This document shows positions 35,401 through 48,236 of a DNA stretch of 64,000 bases, in pieces. The stretch is taken from NCBI RefSeq assembly GCF_019925205.1, contig NC_083565.1, forward strand, positions 22,100,241 through 22,164,240, read 5' to 3'. The stretch comes from Metopolophium dirhodum. Taxonomy: Eukaryota; Arthropoda; Insecta; Hemiptera; Aphididae. The stretch's first letter is position 1. Each line of letters begins with the position of its first letter. The notes under the pieces are model-generated. The model did no database searches. It was not told the origin of the DNA and was given only the letters and a program-made list of their open reading frames with translations. Position numbers and translations under genes: made by a program.

Positions 35401-37539
35401 ACTAAATTATATAAGGTCCGATATTATTTTTTCAGAATGCTAATTAAATCGAACAACTCGGTTTACACTAATTCTTCATTCAATTTAAAACTAGTTATTG
35501 ACTATTGACCATTTATTATTGACAAGTAAACAGTTTGATATTTATCTTATTAAGAACAAAACAGATTGTTTTGAATTATTAGGTGGAATATATTTTACAA
35601 TGTGCCATCTTTTAACTCTAGTGACAACGTTTTTTTTATTTTTATTACTTCCGCCGTTAAAATTACAGTCATTTTTGGCCTATTAACAGAATGTCAATGA
35701 AAATTTTAATAATATCAAAGATTTTGATTTCTTTTACCATGGCATTAATATTGTACACAATTAATTATATTCAAGTAACTATATCGTGTATTGCTGTATT
35801 TTGTACTAGTAGTGTTATCTATTATTTAATTACCTACTGTATTCACTGTAAGTACTATATTTGACTTCGGAGCACTAAATAAATTAACATTATTATTATT
35901 AATATTATGGCTGTTGTTGTTATAATTATTATTATCATTATTATTACAGTAGTGTACTACAATACATAAAATTGAAAAAATTACATTTTTATACCATTAT
36001 TTATAGAAACTTTTCGGATGCTTCAAAATAATAACTTTTTTTGATAGAATAATTATAAAATATTTAATCCGTCTAAAACATGTGCACCTATATACCTATA
36101 TATAAAGGTTATTCATATTCCAATGTTCCTGCTATGTAAAGAATTTTGTTTATGCTTCCGACCGCTTGTTCTTCTGTAAATACATATAGGTAGACAAGAA
36201 ATAAAGTATTCCTGGACCGTGGTACCCACATAAAAACCCCTCGAGTATTTTGAAGTGTTTAAGACTTCAAGGTTTACTACCGTGTGTTGTCAGTTGTAAA
36301 AATATTTTCTACGGAAAACGTGAACATTTTTTTTCCTTTTTAATGCTTTGCACGCCTACATCATACAGAATATAAAATACGGTACCACGTGCCATGGATA
36401 AGTACCAAGGCAAAAATCAATTTTTTGATTTTCGATTACTTAAATGATTTACTCGACGAGTACCTACACAGTATAAATACATAGTCATTTTATATTTGTA
36501 GGTATATACAATGTGGTAACATAATAAATTTATGGCTAAAATAAAATATGACACTCAAAATATAATTCGCTTAAACTTTCAAACTTTGTAAGTGGAGTAG
36601 GTACCTAAATAGCATTAAGTATATTTCATAATAGCATTATCTACGTATATGCTATGCCTTCAGTTTATATTGAATAATGTAATTATCAATTACGCCTCAT
36701 AATCCCAAAAGAGATAAATTAGAAGAATGAGATTAGGTATGTTACTACTTTAATTTAAATGGAGATTTATTCTTTGGTATTTAACGACCTAAAAATATAT
36801 TATTTCATAAGTTAAAAGTTGACATTAATGTTATATTATTATTTTTTTTAAACTATGAATTATGAGCCTATATTTATTATGTTAATGACGAACAAGGAAA
36901 ATCCACAAGCTTATAGCCTTGAAAAATATCACTATAAACGCGATTGTATGCTCTTAAAAATATTAAGATAATCGTCTGTGTAGCATACCAGTATACGGCC
37001 TAGGTATACTTACTTGAAAATATTAAAAAATGAAAAAAGAAAATTAATTGATAAAAACTAACTACCTTTGTCATCGATAATAATATACTATTTGTTCACA
37101 ATTGTTTTACCCTATCTGATATTATAATTTATAAATATGAATGTATCATTAAGATTTTGATAAATCAAACAGTGGCATTTCATGCAAATATTTTGTATTC
37201 ATTGAAAAAGTTTGGTTTTGTTTTTTTTTTCGAAAAAATAGTTTATTGATCACTTTTGTCGTGCATAAAACTAATTCGTTATTCTTGTCGTGTTTGTTTG
37301 TATAATAACCTTTATGACGGTATATAATATAATAGTGATCAATAGAAACGGCATAATAACCATTATTTAAGGGTAGGTAGGTACCTACTTATAAAATCAT
37401 AGACCAAGGCAATTATATCACAGACAGATGATACAAAACTCCTTTCCCTAGTTCAATTAAAATCAAATAGCCTCGCCACAATGGTTTAATTTCTGTTTAT
37501 ATTATATGCAAACTGTCGAAAGTTGTTTAGCAATAACAA
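32458..37539. other. AT-rich DNA, probably first-intron sequence
   Basis: Begins with the GTCAGT donor. Over 5 kb I see no recognisable coding, RNA or repeat feature, only AT-rich sequence and A or T runs. Two short + frames (32538-32729 and 35498-35686) have chance composition. Confidence 0.5.
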
Positions 37540-37550
37540 TGATGATGATG

Positions 37551-37592
<42 letters not shown>
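37540..37592 (+). repeat. (GAT)n/(AAT)n microsatellite
   Basis: Four GAT units followed by about 14 AAT units. A simple trinucleotide repeat. Confidence 0.9.
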
Positions 37593-37596
<4 letters not shown>

Positions 37597-39512
37597 TAGT
37601 AACAATACGTGATTTAATCAAACGTTAATACCCTGTAGGTATAATATAATATGAAATCATAATAAGCTTTAGAATAAAGAAACGTACCTAGAAACAGATT
37701 TCGAAAGAAAATGATTATACGAGATGAGATGTTAACATCTTAACGACACAACATTGTAATTGGAGCTTTAATTTTAATGCGATCGTGGTACATGACGGCG
37801 TAAAATGTGTATATTATAACAAATTTCTAAAATATAACTATTATAATAAGGGCGGACTTTAAGACGATTTTTAATTGGCTATTTAATGTAGTAAACATAT
37901 TTTTATGTCGTTCGAAAAAATGTGGTCACATCAGCCGATGTTGACGTCGGGGTTACACTGAAACAAGTATAGGTTCTACATTTTTTGTTTGATTTTTTAA
38001 TAGAGGTTCGGGTTGTTTGAAAATTCTATCTCACCGCGGTCTTTATATACTATGATCTAATCGGCGTTTAAGGTGGGGGGGGGGGGGGAACTGAACAGTT
38101 TTCAAGCAGGTTTAGCCCCCCTACCGTACCCCGTCTGTTTGCGACTATGTTTCCGACAAAAGTATATTTTATATTTTAACGCGCACCTACTTATTACTAT
38201 GTTTATCCAAACGAGATATTATTATCTTTACCGCGGAGAATAACGTTCTTCGACGTCGACAATCCAAAATTCCAGCCGCCGCACCGGCTGTGTAAAATAA
38301 TAAGAACAATTTAATATCGTAATTTATCATATAGGTATAGGTATAGATAATTTGACGAAATGTCGCGAAATAAATTGGTAGCCCTCCTCTATATTGTTAT
38401 GTTATAAACCGTTGCCTGTCAGTTGAGAAGACGCGACATTTTCGCTAGATAGCCGACTCACTTTACGGGTAAAAACGAAATAAATAAACGGTATAATAGT
38501 AACCCCTGCATGGGCATATGCTGTGTGTTTTGATTAAAATCTTAACGGCGGTATTTTAATATTTACATAAAAACAATTACCTAGGAATAATAACGGGAAA
38601 CGTGTCAAAAACACAGGGGCTGAACAGCTTACGAAACGGCAACCCGACGCGTATAATTTATACAAAGCGTGTAATTCCGTTCACGACAAGTGACACAATC
38701 AGCTGAAAAACGAAAACAAAAACGACTATAGACGCGCAGACACACGACGATACAGACAAGGCCGGGATAAAGGCTTTAATACACGGGGCCCCGTGTTAGG
38801 CCAAACGTCAAATACTCTTCTCTTTTTCGGTGGCGGGTCTTATAGTTTCTATATATTATATAAAAAAAAAAAAACAAATGTCACGGTTACAGAGTTACGA
38901 TAAAATATATACAATATCGGTGAAAAACACAGAAGACAAATCTGCGCGTTATCGCCGCGCTCGATCCAAAATACAATGTGATATTTTTTTTTGAAAACGC
39001 GTATAGGGCTATAAAAATTGAATCGGAACTCGTAATAATATTATGTAACAATAAAAAAAACCTTATAAATAATTTCCAACGAGAAGACGTATCTGCTGGA
39101 GCTACCGGTACCATACGTCATAACTTCATGTTTTTATGTGTCCGACCGACATTTTCAGACGATTGCAGGTGCCTCCCTCCCCCCCTAGGAACGCACCCAT
39201 CATCGATGCATGAGTTAATGATACCCGTAAAATATGTAATAATATTATATCGAACACTTTTGTATGATAATAATAGTTCTATGCGTATAGAGATTTGAAA
39301 CAATTCACGACAGTTGGGGGCTTATATTATTACAATATTATGTTTATAAAAGGTGATTATTCTTTTAAAGTAATTTTTTATTAATATTTTTATCGTTGCG
39401 TCATTATAATATTATTTTGAGTTTTTTTCTTATACTTTTCTGACGGCGTACGATTTTAATTTCATATTTCAACTAATATTTTTTTTTTTCAGAATTTCAA
39501 ATGAATGCGTTT
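37593..39512. other. AT-rich DNA with palindrome and poly-G
   Basis: Contains a 14-G run at 38075-38088 and a perfect 16-base palindrome ACACGGGGCCCCGTGT at 38781-38796. A 106-codon + frame (38978-39298), beginning MIFFFENAYRAIKIESEL, has no domain and overlaps two minus-strand frames of similar length. It is not supported as a gene. Confidence 0.4.
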
Positions 39513-39514
39513 AC

Positions 39515-39934
39515 TTTTAAAAGAATCATCATGTATATAGTGTATTATGTGAAATAAATAATCGGCAAAAGTGTCAAATCTCTAAAACTATTAAAAAGTT
39601 GTGGAATAGTGGAATAAGTTTTTCTCGAACACGGGTTTCCCTTGTGTTACCGTTAGAACAGCAGTTTTTCGGTTTAGTTTTTTTTTTGCAGTTGCAGTTG
39701 CTTGTAACAGTGGTAGAAAATTCCGAGGATGACATCTTCAAAGCACCATCTGTGTAGAATTTTCAATCTATAGAAAGACTATATTATGAAACTTTTGGAA
39801 CATTTATTCTGCACGGAAAAAGTGTAAACGGACATATTAAAAAAAAAAGTCTTTATTTTTTTGACTCGAGGCAAAACGCGTCAACCAATAATATTACGCA
39901 GATGTCTGCACTTCTGAAGTATATTGCGACATAG
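39515..39934 (+). other. Long + frame with a single stop, uncertain
   Basis: One + frame runs from after a stop near 39512 to TAG 39932-39934 with only one internal TAG (39755-39757). It is preceded by a T-rich AG (39480-39492) that could be an acceptor. The second half contains GHIKKKSLYFFDSRQNAS. Frames of about 80 codons are expected by chance in DNA this large, so this is recorded as an open frame without a gene call. Confidence 0.15.
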
Positions 39935-41200
39935 GTGTTTAAAATTTGTTTAAATATAGGCTTTAGAGTAATAATTAATAATTACAAACGCAGAAAACGA
40001 TTTACTGTGATTTATGTTAAAAGACAAAGTACGTAAAATGTATTTAAAGTTTCCTGCGTTAAAAAAAAAAGAATCACAACAACTTTGTTATATAAGTCCA
40101 ATGTAAAGAAGTTATGACCATCTAAGGCGCTTTAGACGAAAAGTTAATGTAAACGCTTTACATTTTATTACCCTCGTCGTCTCCTCAAGTGTTTAAGACG
40201 TAAAAAATGAAGGAAAAACCATTCGGTTCGCTCGTTTAGGAATTAATTTTCAATTATTCTTCCTTAAACAATCGTATTCGCTGTCACCGTATATACCTAC
40301 ATAAACACATGTAGCCAGGGGTGGAACGAAAAATTATTCGTTTTTGCAATCATTAGTTAACGATTAATTATGGCAATTAGACGCTTGGCGATAAAAACGC
40401 CGTTGAAAACGAGCCGGGATTAAAAATTAAACTTTTATAATTATCACGACGAAGACGATTTTCCGCCACAACAGCTTACGACACCACTTCGGATAATGTA
40501 TATAACATTATGCACTAGACGGGTGAGTTTAGGTTAGAGGATACCGGGGGGGAGTCAAAAAATCTCGGTAATTTCGACGGCGGAGTTAAAGGTTTCTGCT
40601 CTGGAGTTACAAAAAACCGTTTAGGTGGCAATGTGTACTGGCCACTAGGACTATATGAATTGATCTGTAGAAGGGAAGAAAGAAAGAAATAATTGAAATT
40701 TACTCCCCCTTCTCGGCCCAGTGTAGAAAATCCTCGGGGGTAAGGAGGTGCACTTGCCATCCCCTCGATTGAACGGTAGGTATGCTTGTATGTGGGTGAT
40801 CCTAGTAGCTGGTAGATACTACATGTTATATAATAGTAAAAGTATTGTAAATGTATTACACTGTATTATATTATCAACTCATAAAGCAGTAAATATAGAC
40901 ATGCTTGAATTTGTAGACGATTAACGATGGTGGATGGGCGCCGGCTGATAAATTTCTAAGTTTACCCCCCCCCCCCGCCGAAAATAAAAAAATTATTTGT
41001 GCCGCCGACTACAACAACACTCGACGGGCACAATGATATATTGTTATACGACACATTAATAAGTGACCCACGCGAATACAATTTGAAAGTACGATGGTTT
41101 TGTGTAGTTGTATTATAGACCAAATAAGTAAACTTCATAAATACCATAATAATTATAAAAACATAATATTATGATGTATGCGTATATTTCTGTGCCATAG
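39935..41200. other. AT-rich DNA with G/C homopolymers
   Basis: Holds a G-rich stretch near 40544 and a 12-C run at 40965-40976. An 81-codon minus frame (40515-40760) is rich in Pro and Ser and overlaps an equally open + frame. Nothing is called. Confidence 0.45.
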
Positions 41201-41311
41201 AAAAGACAATAGCATAAAATATGTGGAATTCACGAACGAATTTGATAAGAATTGGACGAATTTTCGCTTGAAAAAAAAACCTGGAGCAAATGTTGTAGAA
41301 CGAAAATTGTC
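41201..41311 (+). CDS. Possible internal exon (unidentified)
   Basis: Bounded by CTGTGCCATAG on the left and a strong donor, TTGTCGG followed by GTGAGT (41312-41317). The single + frame through it is fully open and reads KDNSIKYVEFTNEFDKNW, then RLKKKPGANVVERKLS. It has the charge and aromatic mix of real protein, but no family is recognised. It lies on the same strand as the candidate first exon at 32.4 kb and could be a downstream exon. The frame stays open beyond the donor to 41411, which weakens the argument. Confidence 0.25.
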
Positions 41312-41640
41312 GGGTGAGTTTCACTCTTTGGCGTTTCGTGTTGGTACCTATCACAAGGTGTGTGTGTTGCGACGCCACAGCAATAGTCGTAATGGTCGCG
41401 CAGTGGTATAACGCGTTGAAAGTTGAAACTAAAAACGAACAATTTTCCCCGATCGGGCGTTTAATCTCAAACCTTACACACCCACACACCCACACGCACA
41501 CACACATACCAATCGCGGACTCGCGTACAAGTTGGTTATTAGGTCCAATATATAGACGTTTTTAAAAGTCGACGCATGCCAACCCGGCGTGTGGTATACC
41601 TACATCACGTTTCCATTGTATCCTCGGGGCACCGTTATTT

Positions 41641-41680
41641 AATGCTCTCTCTCTCTCTCTCTATCACACACACACACACA
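41641..41680 (+). repeat. (CT)n followed by (CA)n microsatellite
   Basis: CTCTCT repeats run into CACACA repeats, at the left edge of a GC-richer block. Confidence 0.9.
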
Positions 41681-41897
41681 GCACGTGAATTTTAAAAGTT
41701 TTACCGGCGGCATCAAACGCGATCGCATTTGTATTTCATTTATTTTTCGCTGCACAGCGATCTCGCACACGCGCACACCCTGCAGTCCGGCTCTTCCGCT
41801 TCATCTGTCGCGCAACGTTAGGATACGCAGTCACACACGTATACGTACCGTCGTAATCGTACGTGCCCACATAAGGGTGCGAGAAGAGGTCTAACGT

Positions 41898-42050
41898 GGA
41901 CGCCGAAATCACCCCTCCGACGAATCGCTCCCCCGCGAGCGGTGTCTAACGCGGAAACGGAGGCGGAAAAGCGATAGATATCGACGGCAGCCAGGAAATT
42001 TCAACGACAACAAACCCGCGTCACGCACCCGCACGCCGTTAACGGTAAAC
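41898..42050 (+). other. Arginine-rich open stretch ending at a possible donor
   Basis: From a TAA at 41892-41894 the same + frame is open for about 108 codons without ATG, reading RKRRRKSDRYRRQPG near its middle. A possible donor, ACG followed by GTAAAC, lies near 42050. Base composition is GC-richer than the flanks. It could be an exon of the same + strand unit or chance in GC-rich DNA. Confidence 0.2.
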
Positions 42051-42596
42051 AAAATATTATTAAACGTCAGCGTCACGATTTTACGAAATCATACAAAATT
42101 GAATATTATATTATACTGTAATATTATGATGCGTTGCACACGATTCAGCCAGACCGGCTGTGTGAACTATGTCGTACCTACCTACGTATTACTATCGTTA
42201 CTATTGGGGAAGTTTAGGGTCTATTGACGTCTTGTTTTCGAAAGAAAATAATCGTTAATAATAATATTATTTAATATTGTTATACGAATCCATCGCGCCG
42301 CGATGCGGTTTGTTCTGACACAAGTCGACGACCGAACCGACAGAATAACAATATTATATTATAGTCTCCGCAGAATATGGTACGGACCGGAAAGACTATA
42401 CCGCGACCGCGGTATAGTACAACAGCAGTACGACTGTCCGCACCACACAGGTATAATATCATACAATATCGCGTATGTAGGTATACATACCGCACACGCA
42501 CGAGATACAATACAATATATTATTATGTATTATACATGTATGAGGGATATTCTTTTGTCACGTGTGACACGCCAATCGGGACTTAACGATGTACAA

Positions 42597-42622
42597 TAAT
42601 AATAATAATAATAATAATAATA
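42597..42622 (+). repeat. (AAT)n microsatellite
   Basis: About eight AAT units. Confidence 0.9.
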
Positions 42623-42835
42623 ACGCGGTTATGGTATATCTGCGGTACGTGCGCCCACAACGACAATCAAATATTTATGAAACGCCCGTGTTTTTGTTTA
42701 AAAGTCTCCGGGAGCTTTGCGCGAGGTAATCGGGGATTGAGAATTCATGCGATAAGGTGTATAGGTACTGCGCAAAGGCCGCCATACAGTGTTTATTCAC
42801 CCCCGCGGTAGGTATATACTTATAGCTATTATAAT

Positions 42836-43410
42836 AATATGGTGCAAACGATCGAATGCGAAAATATTATTTAATACCCACGCGGAGGCGGAGGCGGCGA
42901 CGTATTAGTGTTGGTAATGAGCTCAGTGTCCCGAATGTGATATTTTAATATTGTGTGGTGTGTACATTATTATTATAATGTTCCATCCGATTCGAAGTAG
43001 GTATTTCGCATTATCGTAGGTAGGCGTATTATATAATTATACTACTTTTGCATGTTTCGAACGATTTTCGGTGTATCATCATTTAGACGTGTCGACAGAG
43101 AGAAGTCGGTCTAGCCGGTCGTTTCAAACGAAAAAGTGGCCCATAATTGGTATTATAAATCAACGCAGAATGAAAATATGCTTCAGATATTACGTATATT
43201 GTCCCGTTACAGACTTTGCGAGCTTTTCGAAACTACTGCTATCAACCGACGTCCGAATGAAAGATTATATTTTCGACCTGTTGAATATCTGCGATATCGA
43301 AAAACCTGTATAATTTAATAGAAAAACAATTACGTAATAATTATATCAATCAAAACGCGTTATTTCTATAAATATTTTCGCAATTTTTGACGTAAATAAA
43401 TAGCAGCTGG
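42836..43410 (+). repeat. Tandem array, copy 1 of 3
   Basis: Begins CTATTATAATAATATGG and holds CGATCGAATGCGAAAATATT, TTGGTAATGAGCTCAGTGTC, GTCGTTTCAAACGA and GAAAGATTATATTTTCGACC, ending with AATCAAAACGCGTTATTTCT and TGACGTAAATAAATAGCAGC. The unit is about 575 bases. A frame at 43071-43313 is open here but broken in the other copies. Confidence 0.85.
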
Positions 43411-43985
43411 CTATTATAACAATGTGTAGTGCGAGCGATCGAGTGCGAAAATATTTTAACACCCACGCGACGTATCAGGTTTGGTAATGAGCTCAATGTC
43501 CCGAGTATGATATGATATTTTGTACATTATTATAATATTTCACGTGAGTTGAAGTATTTCGCAAACAACATTATTATTATGTAGGTATACTTGTGTATGT
43601 TTCGAACATTTTTTTAAAGGTATTATTATTTCGACGTACCGATATCAAAGTCACTCCAGCATGTCGTTTCGATCAAAAAAGTCGTCATAACATCATTATT
43701 TTACAACTGTTGATTAATTCAATGTTCTCCTTGATAATATTGAAAACGTAGACTAGTTTTATTATTAACGCTGAATAATATGCATCAAATACATTGTCCC
43801 GGCCAGCTTTTTGAAACTACTATCAACTGTCGGCCGAGTGAAAGATTATATTTTCAACCTGTTGATCTGGGGTACCCAAAAACCTGTATAATATAACGGA
43901 AAAACAGTTACGTAAGTATACCAATCAAAACGCGTTATTCCTAAAACATTTTTGCATTTTGTGACGTAAAAAAATAGCAGCTTAG
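43411..43985 (+). repeat. Tandem array, copy 2 of 3
   Basis: Direct repeat of the preceding unit: CGATCGAGTGCGAAAATATT, TTGGTAATGAGCTCAATGTC, GAAAGATTATATTTTCAACC, AATCAAAACGCGTTATTCCT. It is diverged by scattered substitutions and small indels. Confidence 0.85.
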
Positions 43986-44480
43986 ATTATATAGTGAGAA
44001 CGATCGAATGAGAAAATATTTTAATACACACGCGGCGATGTATCAGGGTTGGTAATGAGCACATTATTAAATAGGTACTTATGTATTCTGTATTTTTGAA
44101 CGTTTTTCAGTGTGGGTATAATTATTTCGATGTGTCGATTGCGAAGTCGATTCAACCAGTCGTTTAGAATAAAAATCATAAATATATTATCATATGATTA
44201 TAATACAGCTGTCGATTAAACTATTAACTCAATGTGCTTCTTAATAATATTGAAAACTTAAACTATCTCTATTATTATTATTAATGCATAATATGCTTCA
44301 AATACATTGTCCCCATAGACTTTGTAAGCATTTCGAGACTATCCAACCGCGGTCGTTCGAGTGAAACATTATTTTCAACCTGTTGATCTGGTCAAAAACC
44401 TATGATATTTTTTGTAAAAACAATTTCCCATGTACAAATTAAAATTCGATCTTCCTATAAACATTTTTGCATTTTGTGGC
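43986..44480 (+). repeat. Tandem array, copy 3 of 3 (shortened)
   Basis: CGATCGAATGAGAAAATATT, GTTGGTAATGAGC, TTTTCAACCTGTTGATCTGG and TTTTTGCATTTTGTGGCG match the other copies in order. Part of the unit after GAGC is missing. Confidence 0.8.
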
Positions 44481-45209
44481 GTATTGAAATGTTTTGTTTT
44501 CGACGCACACAAAAGTATACAAAATCCGAATATCATACCTCCCACTGTATTATAGATACATATATAATATATATTATGTGTGTTATATTTGTTTTTAATA
44601 GAACTCGTTTCGTACCACGAAATAAATCAATACTATAACCACAATATATTGAAATGTTTTATAGCAATATCTAAAAGCATAGTGAGACTTGCATAATGTT
44701 AGTGAAGTACTGAGAGTGCACATTAAAAATGTATTGTGAACGTAAATTTAATGTACGTAAGTACTAGAAATAAAGAACTGTGAAATTGAACATCGATATT
44801 GTACAGTTCATAGAGCAATCAACAGCCATTAGACGTGAACTAAATCGAAATATCAAATACCTACGTTTTTCCTTCAATAAATAAATAATATTCGAACATA
44901 ACAAAATATTAAGTCATATTTTTAATGTTTATTGATCACTCAATGTTCGACATTATAATACAATGGCATGTTCAACCTTTTTATTTGTTTGTAATTATAT
45001 TTTATAAACACTTTTAAGGCGAAATAATTTAATTTAACGAAAAACGTGAAACATAATACTGACAAAATAATGCAAATCGTCACACAAAGCGTTCATAACG
45101 ATTATGCAAAATAATAATAATATTATTCACGCGAGAAAAGGGTAGGTAAGTACAACATTCCGGACAATCTTTGTGAAACCATTCGTGTTGGGCACATACT
45201 TACTAGTTA
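44481..45209. other. AT-rich DNA, no supported gene
   Basis: Nothing recognisable apart from A and T runs and short chance frames. Confidence 0.55.
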
Positions 45210-45864
45210 GTTGCCTCACGAAGTTAAAAAGGTCGATCGTTTTTATACGAATTGCCTCCCGAAGTACCCTCAATTTTATGGTAAACGAAAATGTTCTAGT
45301 CCTAATTGCCTCCCAATTGACTGGTAATAATGGTAATAAAATATAAATAATTGGTTTTTTAACAATTCAAACATTGAAACATAAATATATTTGTATAATA
45401 TGATTATTATAATAATAAATTCAATGTAATATTTATATATTTAATCCTCCGAGGAGGTTAAAAGGAAAATGGCCAATAGACGCTCTTGCCTAACGGTCTC
45501 CATACTATATGAACCCATCAAATTGAATAGGAGGTACTATTGATGGACGGTTTTCCCCCCTCAAGACATTCAAGTCATTTTAATTACCTATGTTATCAAA
45601 TTTACTTATTGTACAAATTGTATAGATTGTAAATATGCTTAAAAAAAAAAAAAATATATTTATATAAATATATACATTTTTATCATATTACAAAATGTTT
45701 TTCCTATTGACTAATTATATTACTATTTGTAATAGTTGTGTATCATTTGTATACATTTATACTATAATATATTATATATACCTAAGACTTTTAATTGTAT
45801 GTGCACATAGTTTTATCTAAAAAATTGTATTGAACAATTTAATTTTAGTACGTAGGGAGGCAAC
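45210..45864. mobile_element. TA-flanked element with GTTGCCTCCC ends
   Basis: The left end GTTGCCTCACGAAG and the right end (minus strand) GTTGCCTCCCTACG are inverted, and TA lies directly outside each (45208-45209 and 45865-45866). Two further copies of TTGCCTCCC occur just inside the left end (45251 and 45304). The 655-bp interior is AT-rich and non-coding. It resembles a Tc1/mariner-type non-autonomous element. Confidence 0.55.
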
Positions 45865-47873
45865 TAGTATGGAAACAATTTAAATGTAAAATGTACTATT
45901 ATAATGTTAGAACTAAAACCCTTACATTTTTTTATACTCAAGAAAATAAATATACATAGAACTTTGTCGTAATAATTCGTAAATAATACGATTGCAATCC
46001 AAGTTATTTAGCAAGTCGAAACGGTAAATTAAAAATGTACAAAGTAAATTGTTGAGCATATTTTTATAGTGAACAAAATGAACGAATAGTCAGTCGACGT
46101 TCAACAAATAAACAATGAATGTGACGAAGAATAAATAAAATTCCCATGTAGCATAAACAATAAAAAAAATATATATTTTTAATATTTCGATTTTAGATTT
46201 TAATAAAGCTGTACGGCTACCTAGCTCTTTATTTTATTTTAAAACTATATTTTATAAACTCCTACACTTTATAACAAAGATAAACGAAATAACGAACTTC
46301 AATGCAAACTATATTTATGCTTAGCGTATACGACGTAAGTGCTCATCTTGAACAAACTCTTACTGAATATTACGAACAATAATATAATATAAAGGACAGT
46401 TTAAATATTTTTATTTGGCACAAAAAGAGTTTATAAATGTTTTCATTGTTAATTATTATCGTAGGTACAGGAACTAAAAGTTTTTTTTTCTGGCGAACGT
46501 TTTAACTTTAAAGTTTAGGTGATAAAATGTCGTTATTATATTAAAGTGATTTTATAATCGTTGAATAAAAATATATTATAATTCTCTGTACGTAACCGAT
46601 ACACAAATACTGTTTCGTTTCAATACGTATTGATTCTTTTAATATTTTACCACGATTTTGAAGTTATGTGTACGAAATATAAATTTTTCGATTTAAACGG
46701 TGAATCGTGCAGATAATATTAATATTTATTTATTATATGTATGAAATAATAATAATAAAAAAATAGTATTTTTTTTTTTTTATGCACAGTAATAACATTA
46801 AACAAAATGTTTTTCCCGGTTAAAAGTTATAATTTTATTCAAATTAGTTACTCACACACACACACACACTCGATCGCGAGTGCGCCTGTACATAAAAAAA
46901 AACTTTTGGCCTAGGCGTTAAAGGTAGATATAGTACCTGTTATTACTGAAAAATAGGACCATAAAAAACCTACAACAGCAGTCGACTTTTTGTTTAACTG
47001 CGATTCAGTAATTTCATAGAGCTGGTATTATAATAGCAGAGTGAAAAAAAAACGGAACACCAGCTACCATCGTTTTTTGTTACCAACTTGTGTTTCCAAC
47101 GTGGGTACCTGCTACTATAGCTTTATGCGTTGATTGAATTATTTCCGTTCGATGAAAAAATTGCACGACTCGCAGTGTGGTGCATGACGGGCAGTGCATA
47201 AAACAATTTGATATTTTTTCAAACTTCTTTACATAAAGTAGGTACGACGCCGTAAAATGTGTAGCAAAGATATGCTCACGACACGAAATTTTCACGACGA
47301 CGAGAAATAAATAAAATATTAACCATATAAATCCAATTATTATTTTTATTTTTATCTATTTAATATTATAATAATATTATATTTAATATTAGTGTGGAAC
47401 AGTGGACGGAGCGTCGTTTTCGTATAGCTCTGTAAGTTAATTCAATTTATATTAATTATGTAATAATCATGTACCTACATAATAATAATTATAAACATCG
47501 AAACGATTGCATGTTATAATACGATAGAATATTATTATATTTTTAATACAATTACTAGTGCGACATCAAATAGTTCCGATGGTAATTTGATTTCAACTTG
47601 GAAATTTAGAAAAATTATGTCTCAAATTTATCTACAATAATGAATCAGAGAAAATAAAAAGTAACCAAACAAATGAAATATTATTTCTTGTCTCACGAAC
47701 TTGAATCTAAAATCATATCAGTTCGTGCAAGTCTTTGCTGCGAGATAGTTAATTTTCAGAAAAGCTATATATCACTACGAAAGAAGTTTCACTTCGCACG
47801 CTGGTGCTTGTACACACACACACACCAGGGGGTTAACATTAATGACTTTTTTTAAATTATAAACGGACAAAAT
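45865..47873. other. AT-rich DNA, no supported gene
   Basis: Contains a (CA)n run at 46853-46869. A 71-codon minus frame (47080-47295) containing Cys and His residues has no recognised motif spacing. Nothing is called. Confidence 0.5.
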
Positions 47874-48236
47874 ATGGCGTCGCTTAAGGATATTATGGTG
47901 AAACATGTGTTTGAGGAGGATCTTCTGTTAAACTCGAAAGTTTCGCGAGCAGGCAACAGCGATTTATTTCCGATGCGCGAGTTGCACAATCAGTGCGTTA
48001 AAGAAGACTAATTAATCGAACCGCAACAATTGATGCAATTAGTCGATAAAGGTATTGTTCACATCCCATTCACGAGCCTACCTAATAAATTGCTATCTAT
48101 ATTGTCGTCCGTCTGCAGCACTTATGGCCTGGAACCCAAATTACCGGTACAGGTCCTTTATTGTATATTTTATACGTCAAAGGTAAAACGTCTTTTTTTG
48201 TTTTATACTCGCATATTAACACTAAATCCAAAATAA
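47874..48236 (+). pseudogene. Coding-like frame with one in-frame stop, unidentified
   Basis: A start in good context (ACAAAATATGG, ATG at 47874) opens MASLKDIMVKHVFEEDLLLN and continues with balanced, protein-like codons to TAA at 48009-48011. The same frame then resumes (LIEPQQLMQLVDKGIVHIPF) until 48236. Codon composition of 47874-48170 is clearly less AT-biased than the flanks. Either a small gene of 45 codons ends at the first stop, or a longer ORF or exon has acquired one nonsense mutation. An AAAG/GTAAAA donor-like site lies near 48180. No family is recognised. Confidence 0.4.

Noticed and set aside
38781..38796. Perfect 16-base palindrome ACACGGGGCCCCGTGT
   Set aside because: No flanking structure, partner site or repeat context; noted as sequence only.
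38978..39298. 106-codon + frame
   Set aside because: Overlapped by two minus-strand frames of similar quality; no domain, no splice bounds.
39515..39934. SLYFFDSRQNAS stretch, slightly like a FYLFDSHxRN motif of some mobile-element cysteine proteases
   Set aside because: Match is only a few residues, the frame has an internal stop, and no second conserved block is found.
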